From the NCBI RefSeq assembly GCF_051713825.1, contig NZ_JBIOQR010000001.1, positions 1,612,001-1,676,000 of the forward strand: a DNA stretch of 64,000 bases, given 5' to 3'. The position numbers and the translations under genes were made by a program. Positions 1 through 8,693 of this stretch are shown here, piece by piece. A model generated the notes under the pieces. That model was not told the DNA's origin and did not search any database. It saw nothing but the letters and a program-made list of their open reading frames with translations. Source of the DNA: Enterococcus_K sp051713825. GTDB taxonomy: Bacteria > Bacillota > Bacilli > Lactobacillales > Enterococcaceae. Position 1 is the first letter of the stretch; the number at the start of each line of letters is the position of its first letter.

Positions 1-303
1 CATTCTCGTAACTTTAATATTCGTTCATTTGCTGAGCGGACGGCGATTAATACGCCGATTCAAGGAAGTGCAGCGGATATTTTAAAGATTGCGATGATTG
101 ATTTAGCCAAACGTTTAAAAGAAGAAAAATTAGAAGCAACTATGCTTTTACAAGTTCATGATGAGTTAGTCTTTGAGGTTCCTGAACAGGAATTAGAAAC
201 TCTGGATAAGTTAGTCAAGGAAGTTATGGAAAATGCGGTAGCCTTACATGTGCCGCTAGTAACCGATAGTAGCTGGGGTAAAACTTGGTATGAAGCAAAA
301 TAA
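1..303 (+). CDS. polA: DNA polymerase I, C-terminal end (partial)
   Basis: This is the last 100 codons of family A DNA polymerase I, cut by the window edge; it is open in frame 1 from base 1. The polymerase fills gaps in excision repair and removes Okazaki primers. The visible part includes RTAINTPIQGSAADI, typical of the finger/palm region, and motif C (LLQVHDELVFEVP), whose His-Asp-Glu contributes to the metal-binding active site. It ends in WGKTWYEAK and TAA at 301-303. The nearest genes downstream are mutM and coaE, a neighbourhood common in Lactobacillales. The identification rests on strong family motifs; the N-terminal domains cannot be seen. Confidence 0.97.
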   Translation, partial: HSRNFNIRSFAERTAINTPIQGSAADILKIAMIDLAKRLKEEKLEATMLLQVHDELVFEVPEQELETLDKLVKEVMENAVALHVPLVTDSSWGKTWYEAK

Positions 304-386
304 GTTGTTGTCGTTTTCTTGAAATTTAAATCGAGCGTTCTGGGATTGTTCATTCAAAAATGTGCGCAAACGAGAACTAGAGTCTT

Positions 387-556
387 GAGGTTGGAACAGA
401 AGTGTTTAACTCCGAGAAATAAGAGGGAATCCACGAAAATGACAAGAAACACGAAAGACTTTCTTTCGATGTTGATTGATTCCTACGTGGTGCTCTTCAA
501 ATTTTTGTGAATTTCAGCTTATTTCCGAACCTTCAAATCTAGCATGTCTCATGCAT
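387..556 (+). repeat. Reduced copy of the 506-bp intergenic element at 16.9 kb
   Basis: Bases 387-509 match 16906-17028 almost base for base over 123 bp, including the 21-bp end sequence that begins AGAAGTGTTTAACTCCGAGA at 398. The copy then jumps directly to the segment that lies at 17082 in the longer element. It therefore lacks the 53-bp inverted unit found at 17029-17081. It continues to the first half of the central palindrome (CTAGCATGTCTCATGC) and breaks off at about 556, without tandem units and without a right-hand terminal repeat. A 63-codon open frame across it is not credible as a gene because the same DNA is non-coding in the other copy. Confidence 0.85.
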
Positions 557-626
557 AGAAGTTGTTGAGAGCGGAACAACGTGAAGATGGAGTTGCTTCT
601 GTGCCCACCGTTTATTCGGGAAATAG

Positions 627-664
627 GAGCATGGGCATAACTTTTTAAGTTATGTCCCATGCTC
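627..664. terminator. Long hairpin between polA and mutM
   Basis: GAGCATGGG at 627-635 pairs with CCCATGCTC at 656-664, and the stem continues through CATAACTT/AAGTTATG with one bulge. There is no T-run directly after it, but its size and position suggest it ends transcription from polA or from the repeat element. The start resembles the hairpin at 4322. Confidence 0.55.
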
Positions 665-726
665 ATCCTCGTTTTATACAATAACATATTAAATAACTAA
701 ACATTATCCTTGTGAGGTGGGAAAGT

Positions 727-1569
727 ATGCCAGAATTACCAGAAGTAGAAACTGTCCGAAAAGGTTTGGAACGACTTGTTGTCGGTAAAACCATTGAACA
801 GGTTACTGTACGATGGCCACGAATTATTGAACAGCCTGAAGCTGATTTATTTGCAACTGAATTGACTGGAGAGACAATCGAAGCGGTCCATCGTCGTGGA
901 AAATACTTGCTGATTCAGCTAACGCACTGGGAGCTAGTCTCTCATTTACGGATGGAAGGCAAGTACGAATTTTATGCTGAAGATGCGCAGGAAAATAAGC
1001 ATACCCATGTCATTTTTCATTTTACAGATGGTAGCGAACTACACTACAATGACGTCAGAAAGTTTGGGCGGATGGCGCTTATCCCTAAAGGAACCAGTGG
1101 AAGTTACAAATCATTGGTGACGCTTGGGCCAGAACCGCTTCCTGAAGTATTTCTGCTAGCTGAATTTGAAAAAGGCCTAAAAAAATCACATAAAGCGATT
1201 AAGCCCCTGTTATTGGACCAAAAATTGGTGACTGGACTGGGAAATATTTACGTGGATGAGGCGTTGTGGCAAGCGAAGATTCATCCGGAACAGCCTGCAG
1301 ATACATTAACTAAAAAAGAAGTCGCGACTTTGCGATTAGCGATTATTGACGTTCTAAAAAAAGCAGTAGAAGCTGGAGGCACCACGATTCGCAGTTATCT
1401 AAATGCTTTGGGCGAAGCGGGTAAATTTCAAGTTGCTCTAGAAGCCTATGGGCAAACAGGGGTGCCCTGTTCAAGATGTGGGACAGCCATTGTGAAAACA
1501 AAAGTCGCGCAAAGAGGCACCCATTTTTGTCCGAACTGTCAGAAGTTGAGAGCGAGGAACGTACGATGA
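727..1569 (+). CDS. mutM: Formamidopyrimidine-DNA glycosylase (Fpg/MutM)
   Basis: This is a base-excision repair glycosylase and AP lyase that removes 8-oxoguanine and formamidopyrimidines. The protein is 280 aa, the usual length. It begins MPELPEVETV, where the Pro after Met is the catalytic nucleophile and the following Glu is essential. HRRGKYLL near residue 56 carries the conserved Lys. The C-terminus has a zinc finger with CSRCG and FCPNCQ cysteine pairs. The ATG at 727 was chosen over an in-frame ATG at 712 because Pro2 must follow Met and GAGGTGG precedes it. The stop overlaps the coaE start (ATGA), so the two are translationally coupled. Confidence 0.97.
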   Translation: MPELPEVETVRKGLERLVVGKTIEQVTVRWPRIIEQPEADLFATELTGETIEAVHRRGKYLLIQLTHWELVSHLRMEGKYEFYAEDAQENKHTHVIFHFTDGSELHYNDVRKFGRMALIPKGTSGSYKSLVTLGPEPLPEVFLLAEFEKGLKKSHKAIKPLLLDQKLVTGLGNIYVDEALWQAKIHPEQPADTLTKKEVATLRLAIIDVLKKAVEAGGTTIRSYLNALGEAGKFQVALEAYGQTGVPCSRCGTAIVKTKVAQRGTHFCPNCQKLRARNVR

Positions 1570-2174
1570 GTTTTATCTTAGGTATTACTGGGGGAATCGC
1601 GACAGGCAAGAGTAGTGTGGTTGCTATTTTTGAAAAATTAGGTTATCCAATTGTTGATGCAGATAAAGTTGCTCGTTTAGTTGTAGAGCCAAATACACCA
1701 GGCTTAGCCGCGATTGTTATTGAATTTGGAGAAGATATTTTGACATCTGAGGGACAGCTAGATCGTAAAAAATTAGGTGCACTCGTTTTTCAGTCAGACG
1801 AGAAACGACAAACTCTAAATCGGCTATTGAACCCCTTTATCCGAACAGAAATTCTTGCTCAAATTGAAGCAAAAAAAAGACTTTCCTCCTTAGTCATTGT
1901 TGATATTCCCTTATTATACGAAGGTTATTATGATGTCTATATGACTCAGGTTGCTGTCGTTTACATTCCCGAGTCACTGCAATTAATACGCTTGATGAAG
2001 CGTGATCATCTAACTGAGTATGAAGCAAATAAACGCATCAAAAGTCAAATGAGTATAGAGGAGAAAAAGCAACGAGCAGATATTATTTTTGACAATCAGG
2101 GTACTTTTGAGGAAACGGAACAGCAAATTTTAGAATGGCTTAAAGCATATAAAAAAAATAAACGTTTTTGTTAG
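1566..2174 (+). CDS. coaE: Dephospho-CoA kinase
   Basis: It catalyses the last step of coenzyme A synthesis, phosphorylating the 3'-hydroxyl of dephospho-CoA with ATP. The protein is 202 aa. It opens with ILGITGGIATGKSSV, the P-loop, and has DADK and the DIPLLYEG motif typical of CoaE. The start at 1566 overlaps the mutM stop by four bases; an earlier in-frame ATG at 1476 lies inside mutM and would add 30 unrelated residues. Pairing with mutM is common in Firmicutes. No strong terminator follows; a gap of 315 bases comes before the alcohol dehydrogenase gene. Confidence 0.96.
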   Translation: MSFILGITGGIATGKSSVVAIFEKLGYPIVDADKVARLVVEPNTPGLAAIVIEFGEDILTSEGQLDRKKLGALVFQSDEKRQTLNRLLNPFIRTEILAQIEAKKRLSSLVIVDIPLLYEGYYDVYMTQVAVVYIPESLQLIRLMKRDHLTEYEANKRIKSQMSIEEKKQRADIIFDNQGTFEETEQQILEWLKAYKKNKRFC

Positions 2175-2489
2175 ATACTCTAATTAAGAATTGTTTTCTT
2201 TTAGCCTCTAGTGAAAAAAATTCAAGATTTAAACTTTAGCGATTCAATCAAATTCTTGATTATAACAAGGATTATAGAACTCAATTGATTCTGGAAATTA
2301 CGTTAATGAAACTACTTTATTCAGTTTTTCACGAACAAGTCAAAATAGTATAGACATTTGACAAAATAATATCCTTTTTCCTTACTATTCTATGATAATA
2401 TCTCACCTAAAGGGAGAAAAATTTCAATACTTGCCGGATTGTGCACAGTTGAATTCTTACCTTAGACTTATAATTAGGAGAGATAGATT
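2175..2489. other. Intergenic region upstream of the alcohol dehydrogenase gene
   Basis: There is no credible gene here. TTGACA at 2358-2363 is a perfect -35 hexamer, and TACTAT at 2383 (19-base spacing) is the nearest tolerable -10, so a promoter is likely but not precisely placed. The region is very AT-rich, with several TTGATT/AATCAA half-sites near 2240-2290 that could bind a regulator. An AGGAGAG ribosome site sits at 2476-2482 before the adh ATG. Confidence 0.4.
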
Positions 2490-3494
2490 ATGAAAGCAGC
2501 AGTAGTTTCAAATAATAAAACTGTAGAGATTGTAGAAAAAAGTTTAAGAAGCTTAAAACCCAATGAAGCATTATTAAAAATGGATTGTTGTGGTGTTTGT
2601 CATACAGACTTGCATGTAAAAAATGGCGACTTTGGTGACGTGACTGGCAGAGTCTTAGGGCACGAAGGAGTAGGAAAGGTTATTGCTATAGGTGAAGATG
2701 TCACCTCACTTGCAATCGGCGATCGTGCTAGTGTTGCATGGATGTTTGAAAGCTGTGGCAGCTGCGAATATTGTATTAACGGACAAGAAAGTTTATGTCG
2801 CACTGTAAAAAACGCGGGCTTTTCAGTAGATGGCGGTATGGCTGAAGAGTGTATCGTTACTGCTGACTATGCAGTGAAGGTTCCAGAAAAGCTTTCTTCT
2901 GCGAAAGCTAGTAGTATTACTTGCGCTGGCGTTACTACTTATAAAGCTGTAAAGGTATCAGATATAAAACCTGGTCAGTGGATTGTTATTTTTGGACTAG
3001 GTGGATTAGGAAACTTAGCTCTACAATATGCAAAAAATGTTTTTAACGCTAAAGTAATTGGGATTGATGTCAATAATAGCCAATTAGAGTTTGCTAAAAG
3101 TAGTGGGGCTGACTTGGTATTTAATCCAGTGGAAGAAGATGTTGTAGAGAAGATACAAGAAGCTACTGGTGGCGCACATGCAGCTGTAGTGACTGCTGTT
3201 TCTAAAAATGCGTTTAATTCGGCAGTTGATGTAGTTAGAGCGGGAGGAACTGTGGTTGCAGTTGGCTTACCTTCTGAAAGTATGGATCTTAATATTCCAA
3301 GATTAGTTCTTGACGGAATCAAAGTCATCGGTTCATTAGTAGGTACTAGAACGGACTTAGCGGAAGCTTTTCAATTTGCGGCAGAAGGAAAAGTTACGCC
3401 AAAAGTCGAAATGCGTCAAATTGAAGACATCAATGATATCTTTGATGAGATGGTCAGTGGAAAAATTAATGGTCGAATGGTTATCGAATTTTAA
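2490..3494 (+). CDS. Zinc-dependent alcohol dehydrogenase (AdhA/AdhP type)
   Basis: This medium-chain dehydrogenase of 334 aa interconverts alcohols and aldehydes with NAD(P)H. The catalytic zinc ligands are visible in CCGVCHTDLH and GHEGVGKV, and the structural zinc cysteines in the GSCEYCINGQESLC cluster. A Rossmann motif (GLGGLGNLA) lies near residue 170, followed by the acidic residue of GIDVNNS, which favours NAD. RBS AGGAGAG precedes the ATG. The AraC-type regulator gene starts 45 bases downstream on the same strand with its own RBS, so the two probably form one transcription unit. In fermenting lactic bacteria such enzymes regenerate NAD+ or detoxify aldehydes; the actual substrate cannot be read from sequence. 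Confidence 0.93.
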   Translation: MKAAVVSNNKTVEIVEKSLRSLKPNEALLKMDCCGVCHTDLHVKNGDFGDVTGRVLGHEGVGKVIAIGEDVTSLAIGDRASVAWMFESCGSCEYCINGQESLCRTVKNAGFSVDGGMAEECIVTADYAVKVPEKLSSAKASSITCAGVTTYKAVKVSDIKPGQWIVIFGLGGLGNLALQYAKNVFNAKVIGIDVNNSQLEFAKSSGADLVFNPVEEDVVEKIQEATGGAHAAVVTAVSKNAFNSAVDVVRAGGTVVAVGLPSESMDLNIPRLVLDGIKVIGSLVGTRTDLAEAFQFAAEGKVTPKVEMRQIEDINDIFDEMVSGKINGRMVIEF

Positions 3495-3539
3495 TAACAT
3501 TTATTATTTATAGTAGTCTTAAAAATTAGGAGGAAGAAC

Positions 3540-4307
3540 ATGTGCAATGTATTACTCATTGACCATGATAGTCAATCTATTAAACCGATAGAGCAGTATG
3601 TAGAAGCTTATTTCGCTAATGTTATTTTATTTCCAGCAATTCAAACATATAAACAACTGGATAATATAATAAAAAAACATAAAATTGAGATTGCTATTAT
3701 TAATACTGAGATTGGCATTGACTGTTTCGACCTTCACAAACGGTTGGTTGTCAGTAATCCAAATACCAAATCAATTCTTTTTTCTTCACGTGGTGAGTTT
3801 AAAATTGCTCAAAAAGCATTACGATATGGAATTGTTGACTATTTGTTGACTCCAATTGGAACTGATTTTATTTATGCATTAGATCGTGCGATTCAATCAA
3901 TTAATCAGATATCTTTGCTAAATGTGAGGAATAATCATAATACCTCTCGTTCATTCCATCTGAAAAACCGAATTTTGCGGTATATTCATGATCAATACGC
4001 TGAAGATATTTCCTTAGTAACACTTTCTGACTATTTACATCTAAGTAGAGACTATACCAGTAGATTGGTAAAAGATACTTTGGGAATGACATTTTCTCTC
4101 TATTTGCTGATTTATCGGATAGAGGTTGCTAAAAAAGAATTATCGACAAGCGATTTAACTGTTAATGAAATAGCTCATCGAGTTGGTTTTAATGAACCAA
4201 ACTACTTTAGCAAAAAATTTAAAGAAGTCGTTCATTTAACACCTACCCAATATAAAAAAACTTATAGCGGTGTGGGAACAATCATTACTTCTGGTTTTAT
4301 CAATTAA
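3540..4307 (+). CDS. AraC-family regulator with an atypical receiver-like domain
   Basis: The protein is 255 aa. The N-terminal 120 residues look like a response-regulator receiver (VLLIDHD at the start, GIVDYLLTPIG near residue 105). The C-terminal 100 residues are a double helix-turn-helix AraC domain ending NEIAHRVGFNEPNYFSKKFKEV. Where receivers carry the phosphorylated Asp, this one has Asn55 (IAIINTEIG), and the conserved Lys of the KP motif is Thr (LLTPI). Phosphorylation in the usual way is therefore unlikely. No histidine kinase gene is adjacent. The RBS TAGGAGGAAG precedes the ATG, and the gene follows adh closely, so it may control adh. Its ligand or signal is unknown. Confidence 0.85.
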   Translation: MCNVLLIDHDSQSIKPIEQYVEAYFANVILFPAIQTYKQLDNIIKKHKIEIAIINTEIGIDCFDLHKRLVVSNPNTKSILFSSRGEFKIAQKALRYGIVDYLLTPIGTDFIYALDRAIQSINQISLLNVRNNHNTSRSFHLKNRILRYIHDQYAEDISLVTLSDYLHLSRDYTSRLVKDTLGMTFSLYLLIYRIEVAKKELSTSDLTVNEIAHRVGFNEPNYFSKKFKEVVHLTPTQYKKTYSGVGTIITSGFIN

Positions 4308-4321
4308 GAATTTACCATAAA

Positions 4322-4357
4322 TAGGAGCGTGGGACGAAATTTTGCCCCACGCTCCTA
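4322..4357. terminator. Bidirectional hairpin terminator between convergent genes
   Basis: TAGGAGCGTGGG at 4322-4333 pairs perfectly with CCCACGCTCCTA at 4346-4357 around a 12-base loop. It lies between the AraC regulator (+) and the deacetylase (-), so it can end transcription from both sides. A related hairpin start (AGGAGCATGGG) occurs at 625. Confidence 0.7.
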
Positions 4358-4507
4358 TTACATGAATAAACATCGAATAAAGAAGCCGTTCCTTGTTATT
4401 TATCTGAGTGAAACATTGTTGACTCAACGCTCATATGGTTGAAGTTGATTGCTTGTAAATTGACGTTTGTAATCAACTCTCTGGATTATCTATAAATGTT
4501 TCTATTT

Positions 4508-5926
4508 TTAAAATTCATTAATTTCTCTGGAACCGCCAAAGTATTGCGTATGACTTTTTGGTCCCTTAAAAATAGTGTCCACAGTTGTAAATTCGTAACC
4601 TTGTTTTTTTAACGATTGAATAATTGGTCGGACTGCATCAACACTGTTCTCATGAATATCATGTAATAAGATAACAGAACCATCCTCTAGTTGATCATTA
4701 ACTGTTTTGACGATCTTTTCAGAACTGCCTTTTTTCCAATCTTCCGTATCTACATTCCAGTGAATCAATGGTTGATCTAACGTTTTAGCGATGGATTCCT
4801 TCATTGCACCATAAGGCGGACGAATATATTTGGGAAGAAGGCCTGTTGCCTTATAAACAGTTTTATCTGTACTATGCATTTGCGTTTTGATAGCGTCCGG
4901 TGTTAATTGTGTAAGATTTTTATGGTCATAGGAATGATTTCCGATAGTATGCCCATCCTCAATAATTTCTTTCAACACATTGGGATAAGCTTCTGCTTGG
5001 CTTCCTAAAACAAAGAAGGTTGCAGGAACATCTTCTTCTTTCAAAATTTTGAGTAACTTTTCAGTCGTCTCAGGGCGTGGGCCGTCATCAAAGGTGAGAG
5101 CAACTTGTTTATTTTTATGCTCAGGAAAGTATTGTTTTGAAACAAAGCTTGAATTCAGGTAGTGGGAAAACTCAGCCCAAGGAAGCATCACCATAGAAAC
5201 ATCACCAATTGGTTGGGATAACGTCACTTCAATTCCAACATCATTGACTTTATTAACAACCAAATCACCGGTTTTGAAAGGAGCCAAATTTAAGACCTCA
5301 TCAATAATGGTATTCCCGTCTTTACTCCTATTTAAAATTTCTTGCTGAATCAGAAAGTGGCAACGCATTAACTCTTCATTGCTTGGGAAAAAATCTGTCG
5401 TTGTTGGCATCTTTTTTGTATCCGAGCGTATAAAGCTTGCTTCTCCAGAATTTGATTCGGTTTGATCATAAGATTTTTTCTTTTCATTCCAAATGTAGCT
5501 AGAAAAATTATAATAAACACGCGTTAATGATTTGGAATAATTTTCAGAAACTTGTTTTCCGGTAACGATATCTGGTGCATTATCTTTTGGGAAATGGCTA
5601 AATAGTAAGCCTAAAGAATCCTCATGTTTCAAATTATCAACAAAAAAGGTCTGTTCATCTGTTGAATAGTTTTTACTTTCTTGCCATTGTTTATCAGCTA
5701 ATTCTTTCAGTAAAGAGCGTTTAGCTTGCTTTCTTTCTGAAGAAAGTTTGAGTGGTGTATGTGCATACGCATCTTTGTGTTCAGGATTTAAGTCGCTCAA
5801 TAAACTATTAATCACGTAACCAGATCCGACAATAAAAAGAACAATAATTGGTAAAAAAAACAGCCAATTTTTCTTTTTCGGTTTCTTCCGATATATCTCT
5901 TTTCGCGAACGATATTGTTGTGTCAT
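4508..5926 (-). CDS. Membrane-anchored polysaccharide deacetylase (PgdA-like)
   Basis: The protein is 472 aa with a cytoplasmic basic tail, one transmembrane segment (about residues 20-43) and a long extracytoplasmic part. The NodB deacetylase domain starts near residue 275. VALTFDDGP gives the catalytic and metal-binding Asp280-Asp281, HSYDH gives His331 and His335, RPPYG comes at 369-373, and ILLHDIH is near the end. This arrangement matches PgdA-type peptidoglycan N-acetylglucosamine deacetylases, which confer lysozyme resistance. The region between the anchor and NodB (about 60-270) resembles the extra domain of that group. The start is supported by AAGGAGT upstream. Peptidoglycan as substrate is an inference; another wall glycan is possible. 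Confidence 0.85.
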   Translation of the reverse strand: MTQQYRSRKEIYRKKPKKKNWLFFLPIIVLFIVGSGYVINSLLSDLNPEHKDAYAHTPLKLSSERKQAKRSLLKELADKQWQESKNYSTDEQTFFVDNLKHEDSLGLLFSHFPKDNAPDIVTGKQVSENYSKSLTRVYYNFSSYIWNEKKKSYDQTESNSGEASFIRSDTKKMPTTTDFFPSNEELMRCHFLIQQEILNRSKDGNTIIDEVLNLAPFKTGDLVVNKVNDVGIEVTLSQPIGDVSMVMLPWAEFSHYLNSSFVSKQYFPEHKNKQVALTFDDGPRPETTEKLLKILKEEDVPATFFVLGSQAEAYPNVLKEIIEDGHTIGNHSYDHKNLTQLTPDAIKTQMHSTDKTVYKATGLLPKYIRPPYGAMKESIAKTLDQPLIHWNVDTEDWKKGSSEKIVKTVNDQLEDGSVILLHDIHENSVDAVRPIIQSLKKQGYEFTTVDTIFKGPKSHTQYFGGSREINEF

Positions 5927-6086
5927 GGGTAAATACTCCTTCAGTAATCTCTTAGTCTAGAGTACCATGCTTAATATAGAGATTCAACGACAGAAACAAG
6001 AATCTTTCCATAAATTTTTGCTGCATATTATTTTTATTTCTCTTGTTATTTTGTTATTCTAAAAATAAGTAAGGGAGGAAGTTCTT

Positions 6087-6425
6087 ATGAGCACAATGAA
6101 AGATCAGTCGGAGAAAGTCATTGGTTCTGTAAAGGGAAAAATTGGCAACTTACTTAATGACAAACAGTTAGAAGAAGACGGAAAAGAGCAAATAGAAAAA
6201 GCCGCCATTCAAATTCAAAAGAAAAAAGACCGTTTGAGAGAGCTAGAGGATAGCTATGATGAGTTTGCTGCAAAAAAGCAAGACTTTACTAAAGAACAAA
6301 TCAAGCAACCTCAAAAAAACGAACCGTTTGAACCCGTTGATGATACCCCACATATTTCCTCAAAACAACAAAGAGAAGAGATTCGAATGAAACACTATAC
6401 AGGAATCGAAGAAAAGTTTAGATAG
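6087..6425 (+). CDS. CsbD-like stress-response protein
   Basis: A hydrophilic, highly charged 112-aa protein. Its first 40 residues (KVIGSVKGKIGNLLNDKQLEEDGK) match the CsbD family, small proteins induced by general stress in Gram-positive bacteria with unknown molecular role. The rest is a predicted charged helix rich in Lys and Glu, followed by a Pro/Gln-rich tail. Most CsbD proteins are 60-70 aa, so this one carries an extension. RBS AAGGGAGGAAG precedes the ATG at 6087. It is a single-gene unit closed by a strong terminator. Confidence 0.75.
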   Translation: MSTMKDQSEKVIGSVKGKIGNLLNDKQLEEDGKEQIEKAAIQIQKKKDRLRELEDSYDEFAAKKQDFTKEQIKQPQKNEPFEPVDDTPHISSKQQREEIRMKHYTGIEEKFR

Positions 6426-6436
6426 CATAACCATTA

Positions 6437-6486
6437 ACACCTTTACTAAGAAGGAAGAAGTTGATTTCCTTTGTAAAGGTGTTTTT
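6437..6486 (+). terminator. Rho-independent terminator of the csbD-like gene
   Basis: AACACCTTTAC at 6437-6447 pairs with GTAAAGGTGTT at 6473-6483, with an inner AAGGAA/TTCCTT stem, followed by a T-run. Confidence 0.85.
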
Positions 6487-6610
6487 CAACGAATACTTAA
6501 TGGTTCCTTACTCATTTATGAGCTAATTGGCAATCAGTTGTATATAAATGAATAAAATGTCTAAAAACTGAATAAGAATTGTCCTTACAGGCGCTTTTTT
6601 ACGTAGTTTT

Positions 6611-6640
6611 TTACGACAGAACAGGATTTCATGTTATAAT
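6611..6640 (+). promoter_or_regulatory. Extended -10 promoter for nrdR-dnaB-dnaI
   Basis: TATAAT at 6635-6640 is preceded by TG one base earlier (TGTTATAAT), an extended -10. The -35 is weak (TTACGA at 6611-6616). The transcript would carry a leader of about 150 bases before nrdR that can fold a small stem (CGAATA...TATTCG near 6673-6694). Confidence 0.65.
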
Positions 6641-6794
6641 ATACACGTGTCACCGATAGAAAAAATTTGACGAATACAACAACAACTATTCGTGTCTAAA
6701 AAAACACGTTATTCGAGTATTAAGCGTATGATAGAAGCTAGATAGGTATCATACATTGAATAAGTTTACTAATAATGAATTTGAGGTGAAGGTT

Positions 6795-7274
6795 ATGCGC
6801 TGTACAAGATGTCAGAATAATAACTCTCGAGTAGTAGATAGTCGACAAACAGATGATGGACGAGCAATCCGTCGTCGTCGAGAATGTGAGAACTGTGGTT
6901 TTCGTTTTACCACTTTTGAACGAATTGAGGCTGCTCCTTTACTAGTTATTAAAAAGAATGGCGACCGTGAAGAATTTAATCGCGAGAAAATTTTGCGTGG
7001 TTTGGTCCGCTCAGCTGAAAAGCGGCCAATTGCCATTAAGCAGATGGAAGCAATTGTCGATCATGTCGAAAACCGTGTGCAAAATTTGGGGGAAAATGAA
7101 GTCTCAACCAATCTAATTGGCGAGTATGTTATGGAAGAGCTGGTTGATCTAGATGAGATTGCCTACATTCGTTTTGCTAGTGTGTATCGACAATTCAAAG
7201 ATATGTCTGTCTTCTTGAAAGAACTTCAAGATATCGTAGAAAAAGCGAAGGCAGATAATAAAAATAAAGAGTAG
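6795..7274 (+). CDS. nrdR: Transcriptional repressor NrdR
   Basis: NrdR represses ribonucleotide reductase genes by sensing ATP/dATP. The protein is 159 aa, of standard length. The N-terminal zinc ribbon has CTRC and CENCGF cysteine pairs. It is followed by the ATP-cone domain beginning LLVIKKNGDREEFNREKILRG. The ATG at 6795 was chosen because MRCTRCQNN is the conserved family start and GAGGTGAA sits just upstream; a longer frame from 6756 would add 13 residues. It heads an operon with dnaB and dnaI, spaced by 18 bases from dnaB. This order (nrdR-dnaB-dnaI) is widely conserved in Firmicutes. Confidence 0.97.
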   Translation: MRCTRCQNNNSRVVDSRQTDDGRAIRRRRECENCGFRFTTFERIEAAPLLVIKKNGDREEFNREKILRGLVRSAEKRPIAIKQMEAIVDHVENRVQNLGENEVSTNLIGEYVMEELVDLDEIAYIRFASVYRQFKDMSVFLKELQDIVEKAKADNKNKE

Positions 7275-7292
7275 TCAAAAGGAGGCCTTTTC

Positions 7293-8693
7293 TTGGATAG
7301 TGCCTGGAAAGAAATCCAACCTAAAAATATTTTTCAACTATACAAGTCCTTACCCAACACCAATCTTGCTGATGAAGCATTGCTTTACCTGTATCAGCCT
7401 ATCATGGGTGCTCAAGCACTGACTTTATATCTAACCATGGTTAGTGAAATTGAGACAGCTACAGGCCATAGTCAAGAAGCTCTTCATGCGGAACTATTAA
7501 CGATGATTAATGCAGGGATTCCCCAATTTTTCGAAGCTCGAATCAAGCTTGAGGGAATTGGACTGCTAGAAACCTATAAAAAAGAAGATCCTGAGCTTGG
7601 GACAACCTTTCTCTACAAACTACTTACACCCATGGAGCCTGTGGAGTTTTTCAAAGATACCGTTCTTTCTTTTCACCTGTTGAATACAGTTGGAGAAAAG
7701 AAATTTCAAACACTTGTCAAACGATTTGAACCAAAACCGCTTGATGTCGACTTACGTGAGTACCAATCAATTACTAAAAAGTTTTTGGACGTGTATGGCT
7801 GGCAAAATCAAGAATTGCTTGAGAAAAGTTTAGAGTTAGAAAAGGTCGCTCAAAGGTTTCAGTCGACTGAGGCAAAAAAAACTTTGGCGAATGAAGTGGA
7901 ACAACTGAACTGGTCTTTTGTTGAAGAGCTTTTGATTAGAAAGTTAGGGCGTAAACTGACTTTGGACAAATCAACGAAAGAGCTTTTCACCGTCTACCAT
8001 GCCATGTATGGCGTGGATGAGTTAGAATTGGTGGAGATGAGTTTGCCTTCATTTGATATGCTTTCTGGCGCATTTAATCAAAAAGAGTTACAACGTTTGT
8101 TAACGGTGGCGAACCTACCAAATAGTCAAAAGCAAGCACCCGAAAAGGCAGAAACTGGTGATTCCGATGCGCAGACCCGTCGATGGAATACCTTACGTCA
8201 AGAAGGATTTAGTGAAAAAGAATTGCAATTAGTTCAAGAGAGTGAATCGATTCCGCCAATGATTTATTTGGAGGCAATTAAAACACAGAAAAATGGTTAT
8301 GTTTCAAAGGATGAAACGTGGCTGATTCGCGAACTGATTAATGAGTCTCCTTTAAAAAACAGTGTCATTAATATTTTGATTAATTATGTCTTAGTCGTAA
8401 AAAATGATTCTAGTTTAACACGCAATTTTGTCAGTCGAATTGCTAATGACTGGTCCCAACTCAAAATTCAATCATCAGAAGCCGCGATTCGTCACGTAAA
8501 AACGCTGAAAGAAGACGCGAAGAAAAAAAGTGAAACAACACCTAGACGCACGTCTCAAAAACGCGTTCGACGTGAAAAACTACCTGAGTGGTTGAATAAA
8601 CCTCAAGTGGAAGCTGCAACGGATCCAGAAAAACAAGCTGAGATAAACCGCAAACTTCAAAACTATCTCGCAAAGAAGGAAGGTGAGGACTGA
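7293..8693 (+). CDS. dnaB: Replication initiation/membrane attachment protein DnaB
   Basis: This is the Firmicutes DnaB, a helicase co-loader that acts with DnaD and DnaI at oriC and at restart sites; it is not the E. coli helicase. The protein is 466 aa. It opens with a winged-helix N-terminal part (KNIFQLYKSLPNTNLADEALLYLYQPIMG) and has DnaB/DnaD-type helical repeats near residues 310-400 (EGFSEKELQLVQ, PLKNSVINILINYVL). The C-terminal tail is basic. The start is TTG at 7293, with AGGAGG at 7280. The stop overlaps the dnaI ATG by one base. Confidence 0.93.
   Translation: MDSAWKEIQPKNIFQLYKSLPNTNLADEALLYLYQPIMGAQALTLYLTMVSEIETATGHSQEALHAELLTMINAGIPQFFEARIKLEGIGLLETYKKEDPELGTTFLYKLLTPMEPVEFFKDTVLSFHLLNTVGEKKFQTLVKRFEPKPLDVDLREYQSITKKFLDVYGWQNQELLEKSLELEKVAQRFQSTEAKKTLANEVEQLNWSFVEELLIRKLGRKLTLDKSTKELFTVYHAMYGVDELELVEMSLPSFDMLSGAFNQKELQRLLTVANLPNSQKQAPEKAETGDSDAQTRRWNTLRQEGFSEKELQLVQESESIPPMIYLEAIKTQKNGYVSKDETWLIRELINESPLKNSVINILINYVLVVKNDSSLTRNFVSRIANDWSQLKIQSSEAAIRHVKTLKEDAKKKSETTPRRTSQKRVRREKLPEWLNKPQVEAATDPEKQAEINRKLQNYLAKKEGED

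Noticed and set aside
319..510. 63-codon open frame after polA
   Set aside because: It lies largely in the repeat copy at 387-556 and lacks a ribosome site.
2439..2474. TATAAT at 2469 as the adh promoter
   Set aside because: It overlaps the ribosome site; transcription would start almost at the ATG.
2975..3328. 117-codon frame antisense to adh
   Set aside because: It is a shadow of the dehydrogenase frame, with low-complexity residues.
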